A stretch of 64,000 bases of DNA, taken from positions 3,823,984 to 3,887,983 of the forward strand of contig CM030861.1 in assembly GCA_018105865.1 (NCBI GenBank), in the 5' to 3' direction. The notes under the pieces are model-generated. The model had not been told where the DNA came from, did no database searches, and saw only the letters and a program-made list of their open reading frames with translations. Source of the stretch: Metaphire vulgaris. Its lineage: Eukaryota > Annelida > Clitellata > Crassiclitellata > Megascolecidae. Both the position numbers and the translations under genes were made by a program. Below are positions 42,297 to 52,254 of this stretch, piece by piece; within the stretch, counting starts at the first letter, position 1, and each line of letters begins with the position of its first letter.

Positions 42297-42361
42297 TCTC
42301 AACAGGGGCAGTATCTCAGTAGGGGCACGGGCCCCTTGCCCACCCGGTGGAGCCGCCACTG
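41973..42361. mobile_element. hAT MITE, TIR CAGTGGCGGCTCC, with nested element
   Basis: Ends CAGTGGCGGCTCCAGGATTT and complement CGGTGGAGCCGCCACTG, flanks GTCGAGAC / GTCAAGAC (7 of 8). Same family as 44508-44696 and 50604-50785. It contains a truncated CAGTAGCGTCATTT element and a TA repeat (42075-42295). Confidence 0.9.
42075..42295. mobile_element. Truncated CAGTAGCGTCATTT MITE plus (TA)n, nested
   Basis: Starts CAGTAGCGTCATTTCACACT, then the AATTTTGGC-type array, and ends in about 27 TA units (42241-42295) instead of its own right terminus. Confidence 0.8.
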
Positions 42362-42487
42362 GTCAAGACTGAACAGTACAGGCCCAAGAGCAGATCCTTG
42401 AGGCACTCCATAATCTACACTGTGAGATAGAGAAATTTTCCAAGACAGGACACTTGAAAAGACCATATGACCAAAATGTCAGGAGCA
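42362..42487 (-). pseudogene. Gamma-family RT, motif B piece
   Basis: Minus strand VDYGVPQGSALGPVLFSL, the G-x-PQG-S-x-LGP motif of non-LTR RT. Continues across the MITE pair into 41511. Confidence 0.8.
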
Positions 42488-42884
42488 TATGGTGCATACG
42501 TAGACATAACAACAACGTATTCTTTACAAGCGTTGTTGGCTCACTTTCCGAGCCCTTTATGACCCACACTGCCCAGAAAATGTGAGTGCGCAGGTGCAGC
42601 GAACGACGTCGAACGAATCGAGAATGAAGCTTAAGTCGAGTCCTACTGCTTGTCCCTCCTCCATCAAAGACCTCCAAAGTTGGGAGAAAGGTCATTCTCC
42701 AAAGGGAATCCAGTACTGTGGAACTCGTTACCTGACGTTGTGTCGGAAGCTGTCTCCGCGGAATCCTTTCTTACGAACTTAAAAACACACCTATTTAATG
42801 TAGGATTTAAGTGATATACAGTGCCAAGGCGCTTTTGTCGTAGGCCTTATTAAACCTTGTTTACTGCGCTCGATAAATTGTCTA
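42488..42884 (+). pseudogene. Alpha-family CR1-like 3' end
   Basis: Plus strand RCWLTFRALYDPHCPENVSA-type frame with shifts, QRTTSNESRMKLKSSPTACP, GNPVLWNSLPDVVS-type and FLTNLKTHLFNVGF-type end, then a 3' UTR CAAGGCGCTTTTGTCG... ending in CTAGAAATAATAAT. Mirrors 62460-62830. Confidence 0.88.
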
Positions 42885-42886
42885 GA

Positions 42887-42887
<1 letters not shown>

Positions 42888-42964
<77 letters not shown>
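42888..42964. repeat. (AAT)n microsatellite, CR1 tail
   Basis: About 25 AAT units between the CR1 3' end and the next RT fragment. Confidence 0.96.
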
Positions 42965-44250
42965 GTCCGCCTTCGACTCTGTCGATCGTCAGGCATTGTG
43001 GAAGGCCCTTCGTGGTGCCGTAACGCCAACATTACTCTGCAACCTCATCGAAGACTTGCACCGCGACACTATTGTCCGTATTCGCTCGGTGGCCGACTCT
43101 CCGGTCGATTCTCCACAACGTCAGGAGTGCGGCAGGAGTGTATCCTCGCCCCGCTCTCCTCTGTGTCGCAATAGACTGGGTATTACGTCATGCGCCCATC
43201 AACCAGGGTATCATTGTCGCCGGACGATTCTTCACCGACCTGACAGATGGCACAACCATGCTCGCAAGATCGCCGTTGCTGCTTCCGGACGTCCTGGCCA
43301 AACTCGATACAACTGCTGCCACCTTTGGAATGCACATTTCCTGTACCAAGACGAAGATCCAGAATATAGGAGCTGGCCCGCCATGCAACAACCTCCTAGT
43401 AAATGGCAACACAGTTGAGGAGGTTGATGAGTTCATTTATTTCGGCTCTAAAATGACGTCATCTGGTTGCAGTCGCCCTGGAGTCTTACATCGTATCTCC
43501 TTCGCTGCCGACCCCATAAACAGACTCCACCGAATCTGGCGTGACCGGCACGTATCAATACTAACAAAACTAAAAAACCGCGCATATACCAGTCACTCGT
43601 CCTGCCTGTTTTCCTGTATGGAGGCGAGACATGAACAATGCTCGCGGCCAGTGTTTATTCTAGCCACCTTGACATTGGAGGGGATTTTGAAATGCTCGAC
43701 GAGCAAAAAAAGGTCATCTTCCTATAAAAATGTGGTGACGAGTAGAAAGGTCATCTGCCCGTTTTCCCTTCTTAAACGCTCTGTGACATTCTTCTTTATT
43801 TTTTCCCCTCTCCAAAAATAGCAAACCCCCGTCGCCACATTTTTTGGAGGAAATTTCCATCTCCCCATGCAACATATAAAAAATTTGGGGGGGAATTTTG
43901 TCATTGGTGGAAATCACCCCAAAAAGGGCCTAGAATAAACACTGGATCGCAGCCGACATCAAGACTCTGGAAGCCTTCCATATAAGCGTTGCCAGCGCCA
44001 GTTCTTTGGCATCCGCTGGTTTGACAGGATAACAAACTCCACAATGCAGCCCACCGCCGGCCTACCAACCATCAGCTTCCTCCTCCAGAACCGCGATTCT
44101 CACTGTTCAACCATGTCTCTCGATTATCTCCGGACGCTCCTGCCAACCAGATCTTGGATATTAACGTGCAGATGGAAACAAGCAGCCACCATACCCTACC
44201 TAGAATCGACCGCGCGGTCACCCAAGGAAACATGGCTGGACCAAATCAAA
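42965..44250 (+). pseudogene. Epsilon-family RT fragment split by a hAT MITE
   Basis: Plus strand, several frames: KSAFDSVDRQALWKALRGAV (motif A), LLCNLIEDLHRDTIVRIRS, ALLCVAIDWVLRHA, LPDVLAKLDTTAATFGMHIS, CTKTKIQNIGAGPP, VEEVDEFIYFGSKMTSSGCS, then T-x-TMLAADIKTLEAF across the MITE at 43649-43944, RCQRQFFGIRWFDRITNS and a KETWLDQIK end. The catalytic YADD area is degraded (FFTDLTDGTTMLARS). Confidence 0.85.
43649..43944. mobile_element. hAT MITE, TIR CAGTGTTTATTCTAG
   Basis: Perfect 15-bp ends CAGTGTTTATTCTAG. Flanks CTCGCGGC and, after one extra base, ATCGCAGC agree at 6 of 8. Removing it rejoins the RT frame. The interior has GACGAGCAAAAAAAGGTCAT and GTGGTGACGAG blocks. Confidence 0.85.
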
Positions 44251-44289
44251 ATTTTTCCGGTTGGCGCCTTCCGGCTGCTTAGCAAGTGT

Positions 44290-45332
44290 ATGCGCGTGAA
44301 AACAACTGGTGTAACCATTTGCAGTCAGTAACCTAGTTTATCGAGATAGCCTTTGAATCCGTTTACTGTTTCAACTGTCACTCCCACCTCGTCCAAACTG
44401 TTCCATTTGTCCACAACCTTTGCTCTTTTTTCTTTCTTGGGCCCACCCTCTGCTTAAACAATTTGCATTTGTGGCCTCTTGTGCTGCTATAGTGTGCCAA
44501 TGTAAAGCAGTGGCGGCTCTAGGATTTGGCAAGTGGAGGGGCCGTTGGGGTGGCAACTTCTAATCATGGGGGCCAACCATTTGTTGTTTATTGTATGTAG
44601 CATTAAGTATAGGGTCCCAACTGGGGGGCCACTGGGGGGCCAGGTACTCAATAGGGGGCACGGGCCCCCCTGGCCTTTCCGGTGGAGCCGCCACTGATGT
44701 AAAGAATCGATCGTATGGCACATCTTCTTTCCCGGTCGTTATTTTGTATGCTTCTTTCAAATCCCCTCTCGCTCTTCTCCTTTCTAATGTTGTCAGTACA
44801 CAATATTGGTCTTTTTTCGTTGCCTAAATTATGGCATCCATTGACCATCTTCGTTTCTCGTCTTTGCACTTTTTCTATAAGCTCTATATCTTTTTTCAAA
44901 AATGGATTCCATGCCTGAACACAGTATTCTAGATGAGGCCTTACTAATGACTTATAAAGTTTTATTATTATATCTTTGTCTCGACACACTATTGTCCTTT
45001 TCATCATTCCCACATTTGGTTTCCCTTTTTGCTGGCTCCATGCATTGGTGAGATGGTTCATACTCCTATTGATGATTACCCCAAGTCTCTTTCTTTTTCT
45101 GTTGTGATTAGAACCTCCCACATAAAGAATATTCATTACCATTATTAGATTTTCCCAACATGCACTACAGAACATTTATCAATATTTAAAAGCATCTGCC
45201 AGTCCACAGACCACTGAAACAAGTTTCTAAGATCTTCCTTTAAAATTTGAGCATCATCCTCCGAGTCTATATTTCTGCATATCTTTGTATCATCGGCAAA
45301 CTTTGAAAGTTTTGATAGTAATCCTTCATAGC

Positions 45333-45335
<3 letters not shown>
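44290..45335 (-). pseudogene. Delta-family Jockey-like RT, 3' part
   Basis: Minus strand: KFADDTKICRNIDSEDDAQI (catalytic F/YADD), LKEDLRNLFQWSVDWQMLLN, KRLGVIINRSMNHLTNAWSQ, MMKRTIVCRDKDIIIKLYKS, LVRPHLEYCVQAWNPFLKKD, LIEKVQRRETKMVNGCHNLG. A MITE (44508-44696) interrupts it, and the end FFTLALYSSTRGHKCKLFKQ-like plus VDKWNSLDEVGVTVETVNGF lies at 44500-44300. The middle (44713-45175) is open over 150 codons. Confidence 0.88.
44508..44696. mobile_element. hAT MITE, TIR CAGTGGCGGCTC, perfect TSD
   Basis: 189 bp between perfect duplications ATGTAAAG (44500-44507, 44697-44704). Interior with GGGTGGCAACTTCTAATCAT and GGCCAACCATTTGTTGTTT. Confidence 0.96.

Positions 45336-45339
<4 letters not shown>

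Positions 45340-45406
<67 letters not shown>
45340..45406. repeat. (TA)n microsatellite
   Basis: About 33 TA units at the upstream border of the delta RT fragment. Confidence 0.95.
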
Positions 45407-45409
<3 letters not shown>

Positions 45410-45649
45410 CTCCACTCCACTTAAGTGAATACCTAAAAGTAGATAATTCGATTAAGTGGATAATATTCTGAAGTCCTGTTTTGAGCTCCATGTATTTCAA
45501 TGGAACAGAGCTTCGTTTAGGTGGATACGCTGTAAGCCTAACCTAACTGAATAACATTTTTAGTCCCGTGGCGGTTCATTCTGTGTAAATGGTTACAGAA
45601 AAGTGGATAACCAACCACCATCAACACAGCCAAACTGATTGTCAAGTTG
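45407..45649. other. No gene; possible MITE-like sequence
   Basis: CACTTAAGTGAATACC and ATTAAGTGGATAAT, TTTAGGTGGATACGC recur as loosely related segments, a style seen in Tc1/pogo-type MITEs, but no paired ends were identified. Confidence 0.3.
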
Positions 45650-45833
45650 CAGGGGCATAGCCAGGAATTTGATTTGGGAGGGTATAAATATTGGGGGGTG
45701 TATAAATCTTAACTATAAACCACATAAACCATATAAACTGCATCTAACCACATATAAATCACATTAATAAAACTTGAAGGTAGACTGATTTGGGGGATAT
45801 ATACCGATATACCTCCCCGTCGCTACGCCTCTG
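45650..45833. mobile_element. hAT MITE, TIR CAGGGGCATAGCCAGGA, perfect TSD
   Basis: 184 bp between perfect duplications TCAAGTTG (45642-45649, 45834-45841). Same family as 51944-52121. Confidence 0.96.
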
Positions 45834-45933
45834 TCAAGTTGCCAACTGTTGCCGTGATTGTCTGAACCGTTGCCCACAGCGTTGAAAGGGCAGAGCAACA
45901 AGCCTGGGCGCCATTTTCAAATCTTCCTGCAAA

Positions 45934-46250
45934 TGTGACCCGCTGGGAGAAAAGGTACCCTATGTGGGCTCAGTCACCGCAAAGTTTTAGAGAAATATAC
46001 CTTATCATTTCAGAGATACCAGCATCCAAACATCATGCCTATCAAATTAAAATGTCGAAGAAATTTAACATTTATTATTGATGAAATTGAAGCGTTCAAA
46101 ATTTTAAAACTATACGAGAGTTACGGATGAAATTTGATCTCAGTATTAATTGTCATATATGCAGACTATCTCTAAAGTTTCGTCCGTAACTATTCATAAT
46201 TTATCAGTAGAAAATTGAAATAAATATAATTACTAATAATAGAACACAGC
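45934..46250. repeat. Unclassified dispersed repeat, copy 2
   Basis: Starts TGTGACCCGCTGGGAGAAAA and is the inverse of 9063-9417 along its whole length, including the GAGTTACGGATGAAATTTG...AAAGTTTCGTCCGTAACT hairpin. Copy 1 has an extra ~40 bp near its GTGACC end. Confidence 0.82.
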
Positions 46251-46429
46251 AGGGTTGGAGTTGCCGGGGGGGTTGGAGGGGGGGTTGAACCCCCCAGCTA
46301 ACTTTCCAACCCCCAGCTCTTTCTTGAAATTATGTTTGGGGGGTCGACTCCAACCCCCCAGCTATTGGCCCAACATTTGCTGCTTCTGAAATTCAGAATG
46401 AATTATAATAATTCCCGAACTTGATTACA

Positions 46430-47699
46430 ATTATAACAATTCTCTCAGTTTCGACTTACTTACTTACTTACTATGCATGTATGGCTCACAGATTAAAGTT
46501 GGCTGTGAAGAACTCAATTGACGATCTTAATGCCATCTGGCACTTTAAAGTGTTTGTAGATGAACTGTACAAAGTGTATAGCATGTCTCCCAAAAATCAG
46601 CGAGAGCTGCAAGATGAAGCGAAATTGCTGTATGTTGGGCTGTTGAAAGTTCAGAAAGTGTTTGATGTTCTTTGGGTCTTTTCATAATTTGTAGCAGTTA
46701 AGGCAGTATTACACGACTTTGCCGCTTTAGTTGCCCACCTCACAAAGTGTTCATCTGCAGAGGGTGCAGAGGGTGATGGCCGAACATCAAAAGAAAGGAG
46801 CAAATACCAGGGACTGCTAAAAATGAAATCTTGGCTTTTTGTAAGTGAGACCTGGTTGCTGAAGGGATGCTTTGCGATGCCTTAAACAGATGTCTTAAAC
46901 AGCTGTCGTTGTATCTGCAGAGCCGGGAAGCCACTATATTGACTGCTGCTAAGTCATATCGATGACACCATAAATAAGCTTCAGGGATTGAAAGAGGTAA
47001 AATATTGTGAAGCAGGTCAAGATGTTGAAAATGAGGAAGGCAGTGTTTATGGTGACAAAAAAGGCATTGCTACAACAATGGGTAAATTTTTGGAACATTT
47101 TCAGAAAGACCAGCACTACAAAGGTGTTAAAATTGAGATAAAAGCTACAGATGCTGCTAGCTTTGAGAAACGTAAAGTCAGTTTCTTCAGTCATTGTGTG
47201 ACAGTATGTGTCAGCGTTTTCCATCTTCAGAATTAATTGAAGCTGCTGCCTGCTTGAATAAGTCTACATGGCCAGCAAACCCATTGGATACAGCTCTTTA
47301 GGGGAGAGGCAAGTTGCAAGTTTGTGTAAGCAGTTTGGTATAAGTTGCACTGATGCAGCAGAAACTGTTGCACAGTATGCAATGTGCAAGAAGACTGATG
47401 GCATTACACTGGAAAGAAATTTGAATCACCTCATTATTCTCATATCTGTTTTGAAAGTTTTGCCACTTTCATCTGCTTACTGCGAGAGAGGATTCAGTCA
47501 GATGCATCTCTATCACACCAGTGAAAGAAGCAGGCTGTTGGTGTCATCTGTCAATGACTTAATGATTGGGATCCATGGTCCCCCTATTATATTCTGGAAC
47601 GCAGAGAAATATGTCAATAGTTGGTTAAAATCAGGCAGACGAGAAGCATTGGATAAAGCGACTGGCCCACCAAAGAAGACAGAAGACATAATGCACTGA
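46430..47699 (+). pseudogene. hAT-superfamily transposase, decayed
   Basis: Plus strand with shifts: CMAHRLKLAVKNSIDDLNAI, VFVDELYKVYSMSPKNQREL, LLKVQKVFDVLWVFS (46460-46690); KAVLHDFAALVAHLTKCSSA (about 46700-46770); HIDDTINKLQGLKEVKYCEA and GKFLEHFQKDQHYKGVKIEI (46960-47150); and the dimerisation domain ISVLKVLPLSSAYCERGFSQ, MHLYHTSERSRLLVSSVNDL, MIGIHGPPIIFWNAEKYVNS (47440-47630). Known: LPLSSAxxERxFS is the hAT C-terminal dimerisation hallmark. The order CMAHR...SPKNxxEL resembles ZMYM/KIAA1586-like hAT relatives. N-terminal BED finger not seen; frames broken at about 46690, 46890 and 47220. Confidence 0.85.
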
Positions 47700-47862
47700 T
47701 CAAACATTTTCACATAATAAATTGACTTCCAGCAGTTGTCTGTAGTTTTTAAGACTTTAAAGATTTGCTAACCTTACCACTTATTGACATTTTTAATACG
47801 CACCACGTTCAAAATGGTTCAGTGTATAATGACATCCAGACACATTCCCAACCAGGGGCATC

Positions 47863-48058
47863 ATTGGGGGGAGCTGGGGGTGCCGTGCCCCCAAGGAAAT
47901 GAAAAAATAATTTATAATGTATTAATGTGCAAAATATCGCAAAAATTGCCCAAAATTTGCCAAAAAATGTGAAAAATTGAAAATTTGCCCAAATTTACCC
48001 AAAATTTGCCAAAATTGCAAAAAATTACCTAAAATTTGACAAAAAATATCTCGCCCCC
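47863..48058. mobile_element. CAGGGGCATCATT MITE, truncated, inverted
   Basis: Starts CAGGGGCATCATTGGGG (the other end of the 19370-19676 family) and runs through TGCCGTGCCCCCAAGGAAAT and the inverse AATTTTGGC array to ATATCTCGCCCCCGG, but lacks the last ~20 bp of the far terminus. Confidence 0.8.
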
Positions 48059-48059
48059 G

Positions 48060-48540
48060 GTCTATTTGAAGTCGCGTTCGCTGGAAAAGTCCGAGTACAG
48101 TATCTTCCCTATAATTTCTATCTCCAGGAAGAATACCCTGGGGGAATGGAGTGGTTTGAATAATGCATTTTCTGGCTGTGAGTTGCTGAAAGAGTTCTAA
48201 ACTTATTGCTGTGTGAATTGCACGTATCATCTAGGCTTATCGCGAGAGCTGAATGGAATTATTACAGTGCGTTTGAGTAGTTGCAGCTTGTTTGGTAGCC
48301 GTAGTTGTTTTCCAGTCATTTTCTTTGTTGTCTGGGATTTTTGACAGTTGTCTGAGTTTTCTCAATAAAACCAGGTCTCGGCGTTCGCTCATTGTCTTGA
48401 GCAAACGATCGCTGCCTTGAATAGACGTCTTGCGAGTTAGTCTCCGCCAATACGCTAAAGTAATATACAATCTAAACAAGACAAACGAACAAACTGTAAT
48501 ACAACACAATAAAACTTATAAATAATATTAATCAAGGTGA
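48060..48540. other. Unassigned; open minus-strand frame 48237-48509
   Basis: A 90-codon minus frame (GSDRLLKTMSERRDLVLLRK, LRQLSKIPDNKENDW) precedes the epsilon fragment. It could be a short host exon or decayed mobile sequence; nothing recognisable. Confidence 0.3.
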
Positions 48541-48544
48541 TGAA

Positions 48545-49440
48545 GATAAACGGCAAAGGGGAACAGAAAATCAAAGTGGAATCCGGGGAACTTGAAGAAG
48601 TGGACGAATTCTCGTACTTAGGGAGTGTGCTGTCAACATCAGGTTAGGTTAGGTTAGGTTAAAAAGTCAATTTATATAGCGCAAAAGACATGAACGAAAA
48701 GTCAAAGGCTAGAGCGCTTTACACTAATACGAAGTCTCGAAGAAATGAGTTATAAGTTTCCTTGCGAACGATTCGAGATTGGACTCTCTAGTCACATGGC
48801 CGGGTAATGCATTCCAAATAATAGGGTTTCCGCACTTGAACGACCTCTCGCCGCAGGAGGAGCGGATGAATATATTAAGACTAGAATAACTCAAGCAGCT
48901 TTCATGATGTTACAGGAGCTATGGAAATCCAAGCATATCAGCCTGACTATAAAAATGAGAATTTTCAACATCAACGTTAAAGCGGTCCTACTGTATGGGG
49001 CAGAAAGCTGGAAGTACTCGATTATCAACAACGCAAAGATACAGATCTTTGTAAACAGGTGCCTGCGAAAGGTGGTAGGCATATGGTGGCCAAATAAAAT
49101 AATATATGTAATGAAGAACTATGGAAAATCACAAAACAAGATCCAATCGAGAAGCAAATACAAAAGAGAAAATGGAGTTGGCTAGGACATATCTTAAGGA
49201 AACCACAAGGCAAGTGTTGACGAGGGAACCCCAGGGTAAAAGAAAGAGAGGAAGACCGAAAAACACGGAAAAACACACGGGAAAATGAGATGAGGGTAAA
49301 GGAGCTAAAATGGTCAACTATGGAAGTGATCGCGGAAGAGAGCAAAGTGGAGAGAACTTGTCAGCGGCCTATGCTCCACAAGGAGTGCAAAAAAGGCTAA
49401 ACGGAAACTGAAGGTGATTATAAATGTAACAAGTGTAATG
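48545..49440 (+). pseudogene. Epsilon-family RT C-terminus, split by a CR1 tail
   Basis: Plus strand: KVESGELEEVDEFSYLGSVL STS, then (after the insertion 48642-48860) ADEYIKTRITQAAFMMLQEL, NINVKAVLLYGAESWKYSII, FVNRCLRKVVGIWWPNKIIY, SWLGHILRKPQG-like, KRGRPKNT-like and LVSGLCSTRSAKKA. This is the full C-terminal third of an RTE-like ORF2; several shifts after 49080. Confidence 0.88.
48642..48860 (-). pseudogene. Alpha-family CR1-like 3' end with (AGGTT)n tail
   Basis: Plus strand reads CAGGTTAGGTTAGGTTAGGT then TAAAAAGTCAATTTATATAG, nearly the same as 19706-19950. In sense orientation the element ends in AACCT repeats. Inserted in the STS|GGADE region of the epsilon RT; CAGG at both junctions may be the target duplication. 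Confidence 0.88.
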
Positions 49441-49722
49441 GAATGATGCAAAACAAAGAACGAAAAACTAGTGTTGTAATTCATAAATAACAACACAAAA
49501 TAAGATTAAACTTAACTTTTAAGCAAAGAAAGAAACAAAAATCGCCCGATATTGCAGATTTGTCCAGCTGGTTCTAAGCTCATACGCATTCAAAATTTTG
49601 TAAAAATTAGTAAGCAAGCTTAAACAGAGCATCAAAGTCAGAAGCATACTTATGGTACCTTTTACCTATCTCAGTTTTAAAACAAATTCTGTACTAAATG
49701 ATGCAGATTTGATTAAAAAGAC
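49441..49722. other. No feature recognised
   Basis: Contains CTTATGGTACCTTTTACC at about 49649, similar to the terminus of the TGTGACCCGCTGGGAG repeat, otherwise nothing. Confidence 0.35.
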
Positions 49723-49782
49723 CAAAGGCGTCGATCCACTTAGAATATTGGGGAGGGGGGCCAAACCTTCGAAGTTAGGCAA

Positions 49783-49788
<6 letters not shown>

Positions 49789-49855
<67 letters not shown>
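49789..49855. repeat. (TA)n microsatellite
   Basis: About 33 TA units with one AA interruption. Confidence 0.95.
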
Positions 49856-50603
49856 CAAGATTTTACCTACTTACTTACTTTGTTTATATCAGGAAGTGAT
49901 ATAAATTCAGACATAATTTTTTATTTACTTTTGGGTTTGTTCAATAACTTACTTTCAATTAAGCTATTTAATGTTTATAAAGGCAAAATTCATAGTTCTG
50001 CAGTCTGCACCACTAAAAATTATTGCTGAACAATCATATTAAAACGTAGGCATATATACCGTACCTTACCTGCTTGAGTAGTCTATCTCGTAATCTCCAT
50101 TAGAGTGTTGAGTCCAAGATAAAGAGTAAAATGAAAAGATTGACAAATAAAAGAGTCCAGGTTTCGTGGGCAAGATCTTAAATGATATTGCATTGTCGCT
50201 TACGAGACATTATTAACTTTTTTTCTACTACTCGGATTTAGACGTCTAAATAGTTAACTGTCTAGTTCAAGCAAGCGAAATGTCTTAAATGCAGTCAGAT
50301 GACTCAGTTCCCGTAATCTCCATATAATTTAGACGCTTCAACCGTGATTTCGATAAACCCATACGATTTATCTTAAATTATCTGAACTTCTAAAGAGTTA
50401 AACGCCATTCTCTCAGCAGGGTGGCACAGTTACCCTCCCCCATGTCACTAACGCATCAACGCTGTTGTACATCCATCGACTATCTACTGTCAATCTAGTA
50501 AATTCGGCTCATAAGCATCTTGACATCGTTCCCATGATGACCGTTAAGTGACATGAAAGTTTACACTTAGGGTCAATCAACCAGGTACCAGATTCCTAGA
50601 GTG

Positions 50604-50785
50604 TAGTGACGGCTCCAGGATTTGGCAAGTAGGGGGCCGTTGGGGTGGCAACTTCTAATGTTGGGGGCCAACCATTTGTTGTTTCATGTATGTAGCATTA
50701 AGTATAGGTCCCAACAGGGGTCACTGGGGGGCCAGGCACTCAATAGGGGCACGGCCCTCCTGACTCCCCGGTGGAGCCGCCACTG
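50604..50785. mobile_element. hAT MITE, TIR (C/T)AGTGRCGGCTCC, nested
   Basis: Family of 44508-44696; first base changed. Flanks CTAGAGTG / CTACAGTG (7 of 8). It sits between two partial copies of a segment CATGAAAGTT...ACTTAGG.TCAATCA...ACCAGATTCCTA.AGT. Confidence 0.88.
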
Positions 50786-51339
50786 CTACAGTGTGACATG
50801 AAAGTTGGCACTTAGGATCAATCAGGTACATCTTATATAGTACAGATGTCCCTGGGTCAATCAACCAGATACCAGATTCCTACAGTCGGACTGCTTGTTC
50901 GTCGCCAATGTATTAATTATCAGGTTTAAAAGGTTCATATTTGCAAGCAATCTGGAAAAACGCAGTCACGGTACTCCAGTGACTGTGTCAAACTACTGAG
51001 CAAACTACTGAAACTGAGCAAACGTTATAGAGCCTACATGTTGGAGTGGGGGCAGCATATGATGAACAAATGCTGAGCCCACTCTAAATAAATGGAGAGA
51101 ATCGAGCCCCCGTGGATCGCCATTTCTGAACCGAAACTCCACAAATATGAAATTTCAAAAATAGAAATTTCAGGAAGAGCATGCATTGAGACTGGAAAAT
51201 GTGTTAACTGGTATATAAAAATGTTGAAATATTGGGGGGCCCAACAAGTGCTGAGCCCCTCTGTCTGAATTATTGGGGGGGGCCCGCGCCACCCGGGCCC
51301 CCTATGGATTGACGCCTATGAAAAAGACATAATCATTTA

Positions 51340-51470
51340 ATTGTATACACATAATACTGTCTAAAATTCCAAACAAGTAATTTTTTAAAAGTTTTCAAGA
51401 TAAAAATGCAACTTTCTCGCTAATCTGTGATCCCACTTATGGTACCTTTTCTCCCAGCCGGTCACAAATG
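51340..51470. repeat. Partial copy, terminus of the TGTGACCCGCTGGGAG repeat
   Basis: CCACTTATGGTACCTTTTCT then CCCAGCCGGTCACAAATG at 51436-51470 equals the end of copy 1; upstream sequence differs. Confidence 0.55.
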
Positions 51471-51714
51471 ATTGTCTGATACGACCAGCTGCATAGAGTA
51501 TAGGAAAGGCAGATAAACAGCGGGATGAGCGCTAATTTAGGTTGTTTTTACCCAACAGTAGGACCTTGAACAGTACCGTCAATTGATGATGGGGTTGCAA
51601 CCAAATATGACGCGTTCAATACGACTGGGACAACTTAAAAGGCGGTCAGCAGCAATGAAGACAAAAAGGAAGAGGTGTAAAGTATGACAACCTCCCACGG
51701 ACGTTGGCGGCCAC

Positions 51715-51896
51715 CAGTGGCGTCGCCAGGAGTTTTTGGTTGGGGGCAAAAGGGGATAGCATGTCAGATTCCTTACCCACCCCTCACCTCTCCACATAAA
51801 ATTTTCTCACCGGATTTGCGCGAATCTGGTAGGTGGTCTGGAGCAGGTTTGGGGGGCAGTTGCCCCCATTTGCCCCCCCCCGTGGCGACGCTAATG
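51715..51896. mobile_element. hAT MITE, TIR CAGTGGCGTCGCCA, perfect TSD
   Basis: 182 bp between perfect duplications GCGGCCAC (51707-51714, 51897-51904). Right end slightly changed (TGGCGACGCTAATG). Confidence 0.95.
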
Positions 51897-51943
51897 GCGG
51901 CCACTCTTTAAGTATTGGACGTCCTTTGATGATTTATGGAGGC

Positions 51944-52121
51944 CAGGGGCGTAGCCAGGAATTTTATTTGGGAGGGTATAAATGTTTGGGGGGTATAAAC
52001 CTTAACTTTAAACCATAAAAACTATATATAACCACATATAAATCACATAAAAAACTTAAAGGTAGACTGATTTGTTGGAGGGTATATATATAGCGATATA
52101 CCCCCCGTCGCTACGCCCCTG
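51944..52121. mobile_element. hAT MITE, TIR CAGGGGCGTAGCCAGGA, perfect TSD
   Basis: 178 bp between perfect duplications ATGGAGGC (51936-51943, 52122-52129). Only 39 bp from the previous MITE; family of 45650-45833. Confidence 0.96.
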
Positions 52122-52254
52122 ATGGAGGCTAATTGCAGAACTTACTGTATATGCACTTGAAAGCCAGGTTGTTGACATCGATCGTAAAACTGTTCCTCAG
52201 TGATCAACTACTAATTATTTGATCGGAAATAGGACTAAATAGCAACGTGTATAC

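Larger units (their letters stand above)
49723..51320. mobile_element. 1.6-kb hAT-type element, TIR CAAAGGCGTCGATCC / CATAGGCGTCAATCC, perfect TSD
   Basis: Perfect duplications AAAAAGAC (49715-49722, 51321-51328). Interior: a TA repeat (49789-49855), GGGGGGCCCAACAAGTGCTG near the right end, and a nested MITE (50604-50785). No transposase frame found. Confidence 0.88.

Noticed and set aside
48644..48661. Internal telomere tract (TTAGG)
   Set aside because: Only about three to four units and always at the same 3' UTR position of a CR1 copy, so it is a retrotransposon tail and not a telomere.
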